IMG/VR virus record: IMGVR_UViG_3300032896_000431
Span: 1-64,000 of that record
Length of the DNA stretch: 64,000 nt
Reading direction: 5' to 3' (one strand)
Origin: a virus
Numbering within the stretch: the first letter of the stretch is position 1; every line of letters begins with the position of its first letter. The notes below the pieces were generated by a model, which searched no databases, was not told the origin of the DNA, and was given only the letters and a program-made list of their open reading frames with translations. The position numbers were made by a program, and so were the translations under genes. This document shows, one piece after another, positions 56,801 to 64,000 of this stretch.

Positions 56801-59800
56801 GGTCGAGTTTCCAAAACAGAACAATACTAATCCGCGGATTCCCGTTGACGGCGCCTGGGGTGGCGACTGGAACTCGGTCGATCCAAGCGGCAAAGCAGTC
56901 ACCGGCTGGCAGGTTCCGCTGTGGCGTCCGGGAGAGGATCCGGCTGCCTATCCGAAGCCGCACATTCTCTCGCGCGTGACGGCGGTGCCGGGCAGCGCTG
57001 TGCCGGCGTCGACGGTCGAGCATGACAATCCGGACTTGTTCCGTTTCTATACCAGCACTGTGGCCAGCGATCATGATGATCCCGATCAATGGCAGCCGGT
57101 GAAGGGCATCGATTTCGTCGATCGGCCAGTGACGATAGCGTCGCCCGCGCTGGATAACCACAATCTGGATGCGTTGCTGCCCTCTCCAACGCCGATTGGC
57201 GTCGGGCTGGAACAATTCACCTTTGGCCTGAAGCCCGCGCCGGTCAAGGTGAATCTCACAGCCGGAAGCGCGACCGCCGTAGGTGCCACGCTGCGCAACG
57301 TGGTCGTGATGCGCGGAACCGGCGTTGGCAACTCAGCGGTCTCAGGGCCCTTGGACGCCATCGTCAAGGCGTCTTCCAAGCTTGATGAGATTGAAAGCGC
57401 GGCCAACGGCGTGCTCGCGTCATATCCGCCGGACTCGCAGCTGAACTCCGTGCTGACGGATTTGAAGCAAAAGTTGATGCGGTTGCCGGCCGCCACAGAG
57501 TGTCAGAACGCTCTGAATGGCGCACAAAGACTACTGGGCTCGCTGGCGGACAAAGCGCCGTGCGCCTTTCTCCAGCAGACTGCGACGAACAAAATCAACG
57601 ATTACGCGACCAGTCTGAAAAACCAAATCGATCAGGTACAAACAAACCTGCTGTCGGCGCTCAGTAACATCTTGCCTTCAAGTATTGATCAGTTCAAGGT
57701 GCGTGCGAGGATCAAGCTGGCCCAGATCGTCGATCCCATCGCCTCTGTCTCCGGCGCGTTCGACGACGTGATCGAATCCGCGATTGCCCGGGTGCAATCC
57801 GCGATCCGATCGGTCAATTCCGCCCAATCAACGTTGCAACGGGAGGCTGAGACATTCTCACGGGGCGTGGCGCAAGTGATGCAAACGCCGCTGCCCAGTA
57901 CCTTTACGCCGATCGGCAACACGCTCTTCGCGGATATCGACAGTTATCGGTCCGGACTAGAAACGTTGCTGCGATCGACCGAGACGGGGGTTCAGGCGGT
58001 TGGCCAGATCCGCTTCGGCGGCCTGGTTCCCCCAGCCGGAGTAACTGGGCTTCCGGCGAGCCTAAGTGACGCGCTCGCCGCTGTACGCCGGACGTTGCCG
58101 GTCACGTTGGCGAAGTTGCGCGCCCGTGTGAACGCGCTCGCCGGAACGCCGGATGTTCAGTCGGTCAGCCAGGTCGTCGCGGATCTTGGAGGTTTGGCCA
58201 GGGCGGAGTGCAAGGTCGCATCGGATCAACTCGGCCTCGCATCTGGTCTGTTGCGAGCAGGTATCGATGCCCTGAATGCCGCGGGAATGGCGCGTGCCTC
58301 GGCGTACAACGCGCTGACCGGCCAACTGGCATCGGTCACGGCGCAGCTCGATCAGGCGCTCGATCAGATGGGCAGCGACGCCAACGCGTTTATTCAATCG
58401 GTCAAGGCGATACTGACGGATGCCAGCAATCAGATCAGCAACGCCGCCAATACGCTGAATGGCGTGGTGTCAACGGCGATACAAAACAACGTTTGCCCTC
58501 TATTGGCTAACCGACAAAGCTGGATTGGTCAGTGCACCGCTCTCGAGACCGCGATGGGCCGGGTCGGCGCGGGGATCTGCGCGGAACTGGATGCGTTGCT
58601 GGGCCAGTACCCTTACGCAACGATCGCAGGCGCGCGGCAATTGGTCAGCGATTTCCTCAACTCCTCGCGGATCGAAGTCGATCAGATCGCCGGACAGGCC
58701 CTGTCGTCTATCGACAGTAGCGGCAACCCTGTCTTCTTCTCCGGCGGCCGTGGCATTTCGCTGCCGCGGGCGCTAGTCGAGGCGCCGGAAGCGCTTGGTC
58801 AGGCGATCAACCGCGAACTCGTGGCGCTGCACTTTCCGATCGCGAGCCCCACGATCAACATGACCCCGGTCGGCGTGCTGGTCGACCGAGTTGGCGGCGA
58901 ACTCAAATCGCTCGGCGTGCGCATGCCGAGCACGAGCTTGTGGGACGGGTTCATACCAGATACGAAGGCGATTGGCCTGAGCGACCTGCTACCGGATTTC
59001 TCCGGTCTGAAGCTGGATGGTTTGTTCAAGGGCATCTCGCTCACGGATCTCAAGATCGACCAAATCAGGCTGTCTCACGGCATCGAAGCCGAAACGCACC
59101 GGGCCTGGCTCGAGGCGGCGATTAACATAAAGATGCCGCCCGACATGACGATCTTCAACTGGGAAGTGCTTGAACTGCACGTATTGGACGCGCGGTTTCA
59201 GGCCACGTCGCGTATCAGCGTCGACACCGCTGGCGCGGTTCAGCGCTCGGCCCAGGGAAGCATCACTGGAAACTGGGGACTGGTTATTTCGGGTGCGACA
59301 TTCGTCACGTTCAACAATACGACGTTGACGTTCAATGATGGCCATATATCTTTCATGCTCAATCCAAAAGACATCAATCTTAGTGGCGGACTACAGTTCC
59401 TCTCGACCTATCTCACCGATGTAAGCGGCCATCTGCCGGGCGGGCCCGACGCGGGCGTCGCGGTGCGGCAGATCGAGAACAATGGCTTGCCGGTTGGTGC
59501 CGAGGCGTTGCTCGATCTGCCATTGCCACCGTTGGATTTTGGCACCTTCGGCATCGCCAACGTCGAACTGATCGGCGCGCTTGGTCTTGGCCTGTTGGGC
59601 AGCGAAGATAGTTTCGCGGTACGGTTGATGTTTTCCTTGGCCGAACAGACGACGCCCTTTACGTTGTCCGTCTTCGTCCTGGGCGGCGGCGGCTGGCTCA
59701 ATGCCGATTGCATCTACTATCCGCTGCTCGGCCGCCTCGACTCCGACATAACGATCAGCTTTGGCGCGACGGCGCGGCTCGCCGTCGATCTGGTGATCGT

Positions 59801-60140
59801 CAGCGGGTCGGTTGAACTGTATTTCGGTTTGGCGGCCGAGTTTCACTCGGGCGGTGGGACGTCGTTCTCGCTGGCGATCATCTTCGTCATGGACGGCAGC
59901 GTCTCAGTTCTTGGCATCCTGTCAATTGATCTGAACCTGACGCTGGAGGTAGTTTACGATGGCCGTAACGTGACTGGCTTTGGAACGGTCCGCGTGCGTG
60001 CCAAACTGGGGCCGTTCTTCAGCATCTCGATCGACCAATCGGTGCAATACCAACTCGGCGACGCCAGCCAGCATCCAAGTGCGTTGGACATATCGGCGGC
60101 GGCGAACGATTACCATCAGCAACTTGATTCCGAAGGCTAG
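53868..60140 (+). CDS. Giant unrecognised protein, 2090 residues
   Basis: No family is recognised. Residues 1-1130 are mostly beta and Pro-rich (ICVTASVNETWDLDLEYSPV, VYALRFKIAGWRDVSKPITK, FALTLPPQAIAETMSKC). Residues about 1160-1650 are a long helical, coiled-coil-like region (LDEIESAANGVLAS, IDQVQTNLLSALSNILPS, VTAQLDQALDQMGSDANAFI). Residues about 1660-2090 are again beta-rich with alternating hydrophobic strands (AVDLVIVSGSVELYFGLAAE, SVSVLGILSIDLNLTLEVVY). There is no signal peptide or evident membrane anchor. It lies 44 bases after the DUF1906 gene and ten before the next giant gene. The beta-helix-beta layout could be a large structural or toxin-like protein; no function is claimed. 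Confidence 0.8.
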   Translation: MGLWKIFAAIGIAPNGRNICVTASVNETWDLDLEYSPVLQGALWPADNAAWEKWQTDSVESVSRVVYFKQGVSDPCLVVDTVPSNTTVIFDTKFFGQTQTQITLKGVLPAVIVAPGSTPDYMPPLELKITRFGESSGPPFSDDGYPIFADGLLGSQQIPPNTKLPDLVHYPGLYESGNQPGPAVAAALGLTVHNSLPFNDWRRPISLRFVATDDGQGVRLVMSRYFELDTQSQILSAPYYCEFQISVVPTTDADEMPRTSVFPADRVPTVFTQEQPADILSKARSGTVTEWPTWDLVLAGISYRAIQDFWNTVVARPYHRSIRVAAQSRPNSVVPFWRDSEPLNPIPPPALTEPVYALRFKIAGWRDVSKPITKDNLFVCGLELTPETVNADPFPKIETQLEFAGLVDHGGNPVTVQIDPGKPTGKKYFITLALYKPKTIPENGAINAAWNFSKAESTTTHQSVRIGAMDLTFLNSGAGLDYPGGALALTVQVDFERQTIGGEPFSIPRPRVISPSNLPVLDARPGGQDTPVGAEYLPSERSAQYARPPALVFAPYATPIPQPLFLEVAEDTGDPEHGDAQSPKLTLRLRQPEGAPSDFGQVIVLDPAPFTVAAVQAKLLRQTASNLLGTWSNGSVDGSSWQLALDPTGFALTLPPQAIAETMSKCATSDDLQPGQFSDLRLSPVASATLDAAPFPQQFVEPYWNLRRRLGFPGQRAPGSGLRSLRFELLYGLQIDVNAPLMSLAELQSRIGTPPGPLDDPLPWANVSHAQQMQLPKANEEWAAKYAELDRRLGWLEIWSPAQPAEFQLSSNVNFTQRGAALSQMRSPFDKQHDASKIAGGWMWGFESANILAAVQRSASSTGGELARPALSALGGWGWQKAWFDNNRTAIIADVAMGRTDFYSLERIGRIAPFWNTAKHVIVYERTVRQHRAEFSRTGLERRPVLRKVAEYVEILQPVRQLINDGTDNPLAMRFFESVEFPKQNNTNPRIPVDGAWGGDWNSVDPSGKAVTGWQVPLWRPGEDPAAYPKPHILSRVTAVPGSAVPASTVEHDNPDLFRFYTSTVASDHDDPDQWQPVKGIDFVDRPVTIASPALDNHNLDALLPSPTPIGVGLEQFTFGLKPAPVKVNLTAGSATAVGATLRNVVVMRGTGVGNSAVSGPLDAIVKASSKLDEIESAANGVLASYPPDSQLNSVLTDLKQKLMRLPAATECQNALNGAQRLLGSLADKAPCAFLQQTATNKINDYATSLKNQIDQVQTNLLSALSNILPSSIDQFKVRARIKLAQIVDPIASVSGAFDDVIESAIARVQSAIRSVNSAQSTLQREAETFSRGVAQVMQTPLPSTFTPIGNTLFADIDSYRSGLETLLRSTETGVQAVGQIRFGGLVPPAGVTGLPASLSDALAAVRRTLPVTLAKLRARVNALAGTPDVQSVSQVVADLGGLARAECKVASDQLGLASGLLRAGIDALNAAGMARASAYNALTGQLASVTAQLDQALDQMGSDANAFIQSVKAILTDASNQISNAANTLNGVVSTAIQNNVCPLLANRQSWIGQCTALETAMGRVGAGICAELDALLGQYPYATIAGARQLVSDFLNSSRIEVDQIAGQALSSIDSSGNPVFFSGGRGISLPRALVEAPEALGQAINRELVALHFPIASPTINMTPVGVLVDRVGGELKSLGVRMPSTSLWDGFIPDTKAIGLSDLLPDFSGLKLDGLFKGISLTDLKIDQIRLSHGIEAETHRAWLEAAINIKMPPDMTIFNWEVLELHVLDARFQATSRISVDTAGAVQRSAQGSITGNWGLVISGATFVTFNNTTLTFNDGHISFMLNPKDINLSGGLQFLSTYLTDVSGHLPGGPDAGVAVRQIENNGLPVGAEALLDLPLPPLDFGTFGIANVELIGALGLGLLGSEDSFAVRLMFSLAEQTTPFTLSVFVLGGGGWLNADCIYYPLLGRLDSDITISFGATARLAVDLVIVSGSVELYFGLAAEFHSGGGTSFSLAIIFVMDGSVSVLGILSIDLNLTLEVVYDGRNVTGFGTVRVRAKLGPFFSISIDQSVQYQLGDASQHPSALDISAAANDYHQQLDSEG

Positions 60141-60149
60141 GACCCAGCA

Positions 60150-63100
60150 ATGGCGCGCACTCTCGTCATAAAACTGGACCCGCATGAGCTTCTACCAACG
60201 TATTCCGCCGGCTGCACCGACTACAGCATAGCGCTGACCACCAGCGTCGACAGCGCGAGCGCCGACGCCGCCGACCCAGTCGTTGCTAAACAGTATCTGA
60301 CGCCGTGGCGCTGGGAGGCAATTCAGGCGTTCCAAGTGTGGAATTTATCAACTCCGGTCGGACAGCCTGTCGACCAGATCAATACGGCGGTGACCGTCTC
60401 GCCGACGCCAGCAGGCACGCCAGACCTATCAAAATTCCTGAACACCCTTGACGGAACGTTGCCTGATCCGACGCCGGGCGACCTTTTCTACGATGACAAG
60501 AATACGTCCGGTGATCCAGAGCAATGTTTCGCGACGAAGCTAGCGTCGCTGCAAGGCGTGGGCGCATCGACGCCACAATGGCTCAAGCTGGTCAGTTTCG
60601 CGCGGGTCAAAACCGCCGACTTACCGCCGCTCCCCCCGCCGGTGGGGCAACAACCGCGGAAAATAGCGCTCGTTCCGGTGATCGAAGTACCCGGTCTGGC
60701 GGCCGGCCAGAGTGTCGTGCTCACCCCGGATACAGTCAGTGCGCGTACCACGAAGCCAAAAAATGATGGGGGCGCGGCGGCGACGTTCAACTATCTTCAA
60801 AGTCCGGCAAACGCGTTGCCGTTCATTGTCCGGGGCGAAATCCAGCTTGATCCGCCCTGGCAACCGGACCCCGGCGCGCTCATCGATCCCAATAATCTGC
60901 TTGTCTTCGCCAGCGGACACCCGAACAACTTTGGCCTCTACAGCGATGACTGGCTGTCCGGGTTGGCCGCGCGGGTGGCCGAGGGAGCCGATCTGCTGAA
61001 CCTGGTCGTCGCCTGGGCAGAAAAGTTTCTCTCGCTTGATCCGATCACCATTCCGACTCCGTGTATTATTACGCCGAACCCGACCCACGGCGGGCTGTAC
61101 ACGGTGCGGCTGGCTTTTCTGGCGGCCTGCCGGAGCGTCGCGCATGCCGGCGCCAAGGCCGAAGCGGGCCAGGCCGCTCCACCTAAATTGCTCACGGACC
61201 CGCCCGACCCGGCTTCGCTCGCCGATGACCTGATCGCGGCAGTCAATCCAAGCGGTAACCCGAATGCGCGCCATGGTTTGGTTCGCGCCCTACGGGAGCA
61301 AGACGCGAACAGCGACAGCATTTACAGCGCCAATTGGGATCTATGGCGGAACAAGTTCAATTGCCTTCTGGGCAATCTGCCGGGCAAACCGGCGTGGCTT
61401 AACGGGGCGCTGGTTGCGCCATCGCAGACGGATCAACGGCTGACACGGGACGAGATCGATCAGGAATTGCTGGGCATGCGCGCTATCAGCACGGCGCTGT
61501 GGCGCGCCGACATCGCGTCGACGGTAATCACTAAGCAATGGGAGGGAGTGACCGACCCAACGACCAACGCGGTGATCGACCCGACGATCATCAGCTCGGC
61601 CCTGGCGGCGGCCCAGTCGCGCGATCGCGGTCTGCGTCGACAACTGACGCTCGGGTCATTCGGGCCAGACCTTTGGACGAAGCTGCTGACGCCGGCCACC
61701 GGCGTGACGGACCCGGTCGCGATCAGCCAGGCATTCCCGGAAGTCGTTGCCGATTATGCAAAGGGCGCCCTGGGCGGCGCCTTACCCAATGCGCAATTTA
61801 CTAGTTTCGTGACGGACAGGGCGATCGCCTATGCCTCGCTGGCGACGACCCCGACGTCGCCGCCACCAGCGGTGGGGCAGACGGCCAAAAACAGCCTTCT
61901 CGGCTTCAACCCAACACGCAAAGGGAATTGTGAATACGGCGACGGAACGCCGACGCAACAGTCTGGGGGGCTGGTCTATGCCTTCGATAGGGTCGGACCG
62001 GAAAACGGCGCGGCGGATTTTCTCAATCGGCTAGCCGGTGTGGTGGTGTTCCTGAAGCAGGGCAATGCTAGCGCGATCGGCCATACGTTGCAGGACCTGG
62101 CATCGCCCGCCAACCTGCAAGGCTGCTTTGGCTCGTGGCGCGCGCTGAACATCGCCGATCTTTACCTCAAATATAGCACTACCGATCCGGCGATCATTGA
62201 GCGCGCGATATTGCCCGCGGTCCGGTTTACCACCGATGGCGGCGTGCGCCACGCTCTGATCACCTACAACGCCCATCCGCTGATCGCCCGAAGTCCGGCG
62301 GCGAAGCTTGTCGGCGATGTCAACGCGACGCCGCCGCCGAAAGGGCTGTCGCGAGGCCCGATCGATACGGAATACCACGCGCCGAAAAAGCCCAATGGCC
62401 AATATGAGGATTGGGCCAGGCTGCCGGAGCTGCGGTTCGGCCAAGTTTACGCGCTGCAGGCCTTCGCGCGCACCCATGCGGGCGCGTTGCCCAGCGAACT
62501 GGTAGCGCCGGGTGGGCATCCCGCTTACCTCAAGCCCTGGAGCGAAACGGTCGATATTGGCACTGTGTCGACGGATGGCACGGTTCTGGCTCGGGTCGCG
62601 CGGTATCTGCGTCGCGTCGCGGTCGGAGCTCCGGTGTGGCAGGCCGCGCCAGGCGATCCCCGGTATGGCAAGGCATCGCCTCTGCCGGCGCCAACCTTGC
62701 CACCGATCCCCTCCGGCGTCACGCCGCTAGCTCCCGAAGTGCCGCCCTGGTCCGGAGGTGGCAGCTTCGATTTGCCGCTGCTGCTGTTGCAGCCGAACTG
62801 GAAAGCGCTGTCGCGGCCGGAGCAGCACCCGCCGCCGCCAGATACGATGGCGCCGACGAGCTTCACGTTCCAGCTTCGCATGCCGACGGTGGACCTGGAG
62901 ACCTGGGACCACTGGGTGGCGACAGGCGCGGTACGGCACACATCAGCGGCGGCCGTGGCGCAAAAGGCCGGCAACGCCGCGGCGGCGGACGCCGCGACTA
63001 AAGCCGCGAAGGCCGTCCAGGATCAGCGGATTAAGGTCAGAGCCGAGTATTACACCAACCTGTCCTTGCGAAAGTCGAAACAGCCCGCGGCGTCCATCGA

Positions 63101-64000
63101 CATTGACGATCCTGCGGTGACGGGCGTGCTGGTTAAGGTGATCGATCGATCGCCGGGAGGCGCCGACGCGGCTCCGCCAGCGACGACTCTCACGCTGCCA
63201 ATCACGACGCTGCCGGCCTGTGCGGGCACTGGCCTCGCCGGGGTTCGGAGACCGCCGATTGCCGTCACGGTCACTGTCGCTACCGGGGCGTGGGGCGTGC
63301 AGCCGTACGACACCGCCAACAACGCGCTCGAAATCTGCGTGCCAAAGGGGCACGTGATCGAGGTCGATATCAGCGTCCTGGTTCCGGCGTCGGAATTTTT
63401 TACGGGCGTGACGGCCACGCCGCCAGCGCGCATGATCGCGATCAGCGACTTTGGTTACGCGCCACTCGACACCGACCGTTCCCTGATCTGTTGCGGCATG
63501 ATGCGCTTTGTCGTCGAGGTCGCGACCAACACGTTGCCCGATGCCGGGGCGCTGCGGGACGCACTGGTGCCCTCGATCGCTGGAGACCAGTTGCGGGTCG
63601 CGTTCAATACCCTGCCGACCGCGCCGTTCGCTTACTGCCAGTGGGCTGAGCCGATGCGTCAGATATGGCGTTGGGATGGCAGGGCATTGGCCGATTTCCC
63701 CTGGCCAAAGCTGACGCCAGCTAACACACTCGCGTTCGATCCGCTGGATGCAACGGACGGTATCGGGACGGATGCCTGCGCGAACTGGGAAGTGCGAGGT
63801 TTTGGCTCGCGCGCGGATACAGATTACTCCCAGCAGCGGGTACGGCTGATTTACAATCAGGCGCGATCCGCAAACGAAGTTCCGGTGCTGTATCAGGAGT
63901 CGATCGAAGGGGATCGGCGCGCGCTGTATAACCGGTTCGCGGTGCGGGTGATCAGCCGGTATCAGGGCGTGATCCCGCTGGATGCGTCGGACACGCTCAA
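60150..64000 (+). CDS. Giant unrecognised protein, 3' end outside window
   Basis: An open reading frame from ATG 60150 to the end of the window, at least 1283 residues. It starts MARTLVIKLDPHELLPTYSA. The first 130 residues are Pro/Thr/Asp-rich; the centre has ADLLNLVVAWAEKFLSLDPI, YTVRLAFLAACRSVAHAG and PELRFGQVYALQAFARTHAG. An Ala/Lys helix lies near residues 930-960 (AVAQKAGNAAAADAATKAAK). Later parts alternate beta strands with turns (ALEICVPKGHVIEVDISVLV). No known motif could be named. It follows the 2090-residue gene by nine bases, so the two are surely cotranscribed and probably work together. Confidence 0.8.
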   Translation, partial: MARTLVIKLDPHELLPTYSAGCTDYSIALTTSVDSASADAADPVVAKQYLTPWRWEAIQAFQVWNLSTPVGQPVDQINTAVTVSPTPAGTPDLSKFLNTLDGTLPDPTPGDLFYDDKNTSGDPEQCFATKLASLQGVGASTPQWLKLVSFARVKTADLPPLPPPVGQQPRKIALVPVIEVPGLAAGQSVVLTPDTVSARTTKPKNDGGAAATFNYLQSPANALPFIVRGEIQLDPPWQPDPGALIDPNNLLVFASGHPNNFGLYSDDWLSGLAARVAEGADLLNLVVAWAEKFLSLDPITIPTPCIITPNPTHGGLYTVRLAFLAACRSVAHAGAKAEAGQAAPPKLLTDPPDPASLADDLIAAVNPSGNPNARHGLVRALREQDANSDSIYSANWDLWRNKFNCLLGNLPGKPAWLNGALVAPSQTDQRLTRDEIDQELLGMRAISTALWRADIASTVITKQWEGVTDPTTNAVIDPTIISSALAAAQSRDRGLRRQLTLGSFGPDLWTKLLTPATGVTDPVAISQAFPEVVADYAKGALGGALPNAQFTSFVTDRAIAYASLATTPTSPPPAVGQTAKNSLLGFNPTRKGNCEYGDGTPTQQSGGLVYAFDRVGPENGAADFLNRLAGVVVFLKQGNASAIGHTLQDLASPANLQGCFGSWRALNIADLYLKYSTTDPAIIERAILPAVRFTTDGGVRHALITYNAHPLIARSPAAKLVGDVNATPPPKGLSRGPIDTEYHAPKKPNGQYEDWARLPELRFGQVYALQAFARTHAGALPSELVAPGGHPAYLKPWSETVDIGTVSTDGTVLARVARYLRRVAVGAPVWQAAPGDPRYGKASPLPAPTLPPIPSGVTPLAPEVPPWSGGGSFDLPLLLLQPNWKALSRPEQHPPPPDTMAPTSFTFQLRMPTVDLETWDHWVATGAVRHTSAAAVAQKAGNAAAADAATKAAKAVQDQRIKVRAEYYTNLSLRKSKQPAASIDIDDPAVTGVLVKVIDRSPGGADAAPPATTLTLPITTLPACAGTGLAGVRRPPIAVTVTVATGAWGVQPYDTANNALEICVPKGHVIEVDISVLVPASEFFTGVTATPPARMIAISDFGYAPLDTDRSLICCGMMRFVVEVATNTLPDAGALRDALVPSIAGDQLRVAFNTLPTAPFAYCQWAEPMRQIWRWDGRALADFPWPKLTPANTLAFDPLDATDGIGTDACANWEVRGFGSRADTDYSQQRVRLIYNQARSANEVPVLYQESIEGDRRALYNRFAVRVISRYQGVIPLDASDTL

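Overview
The window is GC-rich alphaproteobacterial DNA. It opens with the end of a secreted protein built from PPC-like repeats and a Hint domain (1-1617). That architecture, together with the base composition, suggests a member of the Acetobacteraceae or a close relative. This host assignment is an inference, because no rRNA, tRNA or housekeeping gene is present to confirm it. From about 1.8 kb onward nearly everything belongs to a prophage with a contractile (myovirus-type) tail. No integrase, lysogeny repressor gene of classic type or att site could be recognised inside the window.

Layout of the prophage: a leftward early block (1861-6688: HTH protein, small conserved proteins, a DUF3560-methyltransferase fusion) is driven by a strong promoter at 6738-6766 that overlaps an inverted repeat. 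A rightward ParB-like plus methyltransferase pair (10652-11927) converges on a second leftward block (11917-15381: DUF5131 protein, small zinc-type proteins, a DnaN/beta-clamp-like protein), which has its own promoter at 15456-15485. The rightward late operon follows: large terminase and a small-terminase-like HTH protein (16041-18127), holin-like protein and lipoprotein, portal, scaffold, major capsid (to 28779), head-tail connectors, sheath, tube, tail chaperone with a canonical -1 slippery site (35683-35689), tape measure, baseplate hub/spike/wedge genes (to 46535), tail fibres with FN3, glycine-rich and SGNH-esterase modules (46781-51965), and a lysis region with small membrane proteins and a decayed GH19 endolysin (51984-52930).

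The most unusual aspect is that this conserved phage backbone is interrupted by cargo cassettes. Four of them (6838-10557, 18157-22438, 29439-31100, 36082-37524) are bounded by related terminal inverted repeats of about 35 bp. They sit in different intergenic spots, carry lower-GC genes unlike their neighbours, and contain no transposase or recombinase. Their contents differ: a class III-cyclase-like protein with a two-TM partner and a third unknown protein; a 1302-residue CHAT protease; a multi-TM protein with a frameshifted partner; and an AlbA_2/Schlafen-type protein. A fifth insert (DUF3800, 26097-27065) sits between scaffold and capsid genes with only a doubtful end. These look like interchangeable defence-type cargo units moved in trans by something outside the window. 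For the cassette at 36082-37524 the flanking sequence even shows a 7-bp duplication that split a tail gene from its ribosome binding site.

The right end (53089 to beyond 64000) is a separate-looking operon: a DUF1906 (Rv2525c-like) glycoside-hydrolase-like protein, a 2090-residue protein and a third giant protein of at least 1283 residues that runs off the window. I do not recognise the two giants. Whether this operon belongs to the phage, to a further cargo unit or to the host chromosome cannot be decided here.
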